Below are positions 5,796 through 6,720 of a stretch of DNA of 6,720 nucleotides, one piece after another. The position numbers and the translations under genes were made by a program. Location: assembly GCA_049297395.1 (NCBI GenBank), contig JBAQUG010000124.1, positions 1 to 6,720 of the forward strand, read 5' to 3'. How positions within the stretch are numbered: the first letter of the stretch is position 1; every line of letters begins with the position of its first letter. Source of the stretch: GWF2-50-93 sp049297395. GTDB taxonomy: Bacteria; Verrucomicrobiota; Lentisphaeria; Victivallales; GWF2-50-93. The notes under the pieces were generated by a model that ran no database searches, had not been told where the DNA came from, and worked only from the letters and a program-made list of their open reading frames with translations.

Positions 5796-6720
5796 TTAGA
5801 CTGGGCTTGAGATTGGCGCGCATCCGTTGATGAAGTTGCATATGTGTTCGATCTCCTCGTCCTTCAGTTCAGGATATGAAGGAAGGTTTATTCCATTCGC
5901 GGAAAGCAGCTCGCAGACTGGAAGATTCAGATCCGAAGCATATGGAGGCATCTTGTAGATTGGATAGAAGAACGGACGCGATTCAATGTTCTGTTTCTTC
6001 AGGACTTCGATCAGGGCATCCCTTGAAAGCCCGTTGTATGATCCGTTCCTGAGGACTATCGAGCACATCCAGCAGATGTTCACGGACCAGTCGTTCTTCG
6101 GGGAGAAGATGAAGCCGGGATTCGATCCGAGCTTCTTCCTGAAGAGTTCCGCGATCTGCAGCTTCCTGCGGAGGATTTCGGCAATTCTCTCAACCTGCGC
6201 GAACCCTATCGCGGCCTGGAGGTTGGTCATCCTGTAGTTGAACCCGATGTACTTATGCCAGTATTTCCTCTGCGGATCCATGCCATGGTCCCTGAGGATC
6301 TTCGCCTTCTCATATAGTTCCCTGTCGTTGGTGACGACCATTCCGCCTTCGCCGGTGGTTATGATCTTGTTGCCGAAGAAGCTGAAGCAGCCGACCTGTC
6401 CGATTGAACCGACATATCTGCCCTTGTACTGCGCCCCATGGGCTTCAGCGGCATCCTCTATGACCATCAGGTTGTGTTTTTTAGCCATTGCCATTATCTC
6501 ATCCATCCTGCATGGCTGGCCGTAGAGATGCACGGGGATGATGGCCTTTGTCCTGGGAGTTATCAGTTTTTCAATCGAGGCCGGATCAATGTTCCATGTA
6601 TCCATTTCAGAATCGGCGAACACCGCTTTTGCTCCGGTATAGGATACGGAATTCGCAGTTGCGATGAAAGTCAGTCCGGGTACTATGACCTCGTCGCCAG
6701 GTCCGATCCCCATGGTCACC
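5796..6720 (-). CDS. DegT/DnrJ/EryC1/StrS sugar aminotransferase, GDP-perosamine synthase-like (partial)
   Basis: The C-terminal 307 or so residues of a PLP-dependent sugar aminotransferase; the N-terminus lies beyond the right edge. The first visible codons (GTG-ACC-ATG, followed by GIGPGDEV) align with the interior of the family (ALxxLGIGPGDEVIVP), so the GTG at 6719 is not a start. Roughly 60-70 residues are missing, judged from a usual length near 370. Visible hallmarks, numbered from residue 1 at 6719, are LTFIATANSVSYTGA (16-30), EDAAEAHGA (88-96, whose Asp89 should contact the PLP ring nitrogen) and FFGNKIITTGEGG (114-126, with Lys118 the Schiff-base lysine). RDHGMDP and YIGFNYRMTNLQAAIG (157-172) follow. 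The SFFGNKIITTGEGGM and HGM(D)P...YWH blocks match GDP-perosamine synthases best, which aminate GDP-4-keto-6-deoxymannose. The sugar assignment is tentative because close relatives use other 4-keto sugars. It is the first gene of the operon in this window. Confidence 0.9.
   Translation of the reverse strand, partial: VTMGIGPGDEVIVPGLTFIATANSVSYTGAKAVFADSEMDTWNIDPASIEKLITPRTKAIIPVHLYGQPCRMDEIMAMAKKHNLMVIEDAAEAHGAQYKGRYVGSIGQVGCFSFFGNKIITTGEGGMVVTNDRELYEKAKILRDHGMDPQRKYWHKYIGFNYRMTNLQAAIGFAQVERIAEILRRKLQIAELFRKKLGSNPGFIFSPKNDWSVNICWMCSIVLRNGSYNGLSRDALIEVLKKQNIESRPFFYPIYKMPPYASDLNLPVCELLSANGINLPSYPELKDEEIEHICNFINGCAPISSPV

Overview
The window is part of a surface-glycan (O-antigen, capsule or glycoprotein-glycan type) biosynthesis cluster. 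All seven genes lie on the minus strand, so transcription runs from high to low coordinates. The genes are packed head to tail, with gaps of 45 bases or fewer, one exact abutment and one 4-base overlap. This looks like one operon that continues past both ends of the window. There is no rRNA, tRNA, CRISPR array, insertion sequence or convincing internal promoter or terminator.

In transcription order (right to left) the genes are: the C-terminal part of a DegT/DnrJ/EryC1/StrS aminotransferase, closest in motifs to GDP-perosamine synthases (5796-6720); a 535-residue protein of uncertain family that looks like a GT-B type glycan transferase (4166-5773, TTG start); an FkbM-family methyltransferase (3140-4120); a CgeB-like group 1 glycosyltransferase (2027-3112); a small GIY-YIG nuclease-like protein of the DUF123/COG1833 type (1622-2026); a GT4 glycosyltransferase (429-1625); and the N-terminal membrane segment of an ABC exporter (1-408, running off the window). 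A plausible reading is that a nucleotide-activated 4-amino sugar is made, sugars are assembled by two or three transferases, the glycan is O-methylated, and the ABC exporter flips or exports it. The nuclease-like gene has no obvious role in this scheme and is the main anomaly.

The organism cannot be named. The DNA is of moderate GC. Arginine is often AGG/AGA and isoleucine often ATA: in the 136 visible codons of the ABC gene, four of five Arg are AGG/AGA and four of seven Ile are ATA. Two genes are open from TTG. AAGGA-type ribosome binding sites precede two genes. DUF123 proteins are common in archaea but also occur in bacteria. Together this fits an archaeon or a less-studied bacterial lineage better than a typical proteobacterium, but it does not decide between them.

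The strongest structure not explained by coding is a pair of perfect inverted repeats, with 12-base and 10-base arms, lying 11 bases apart inside the CgeB-like gene (2872-2901 and 2913-2936).
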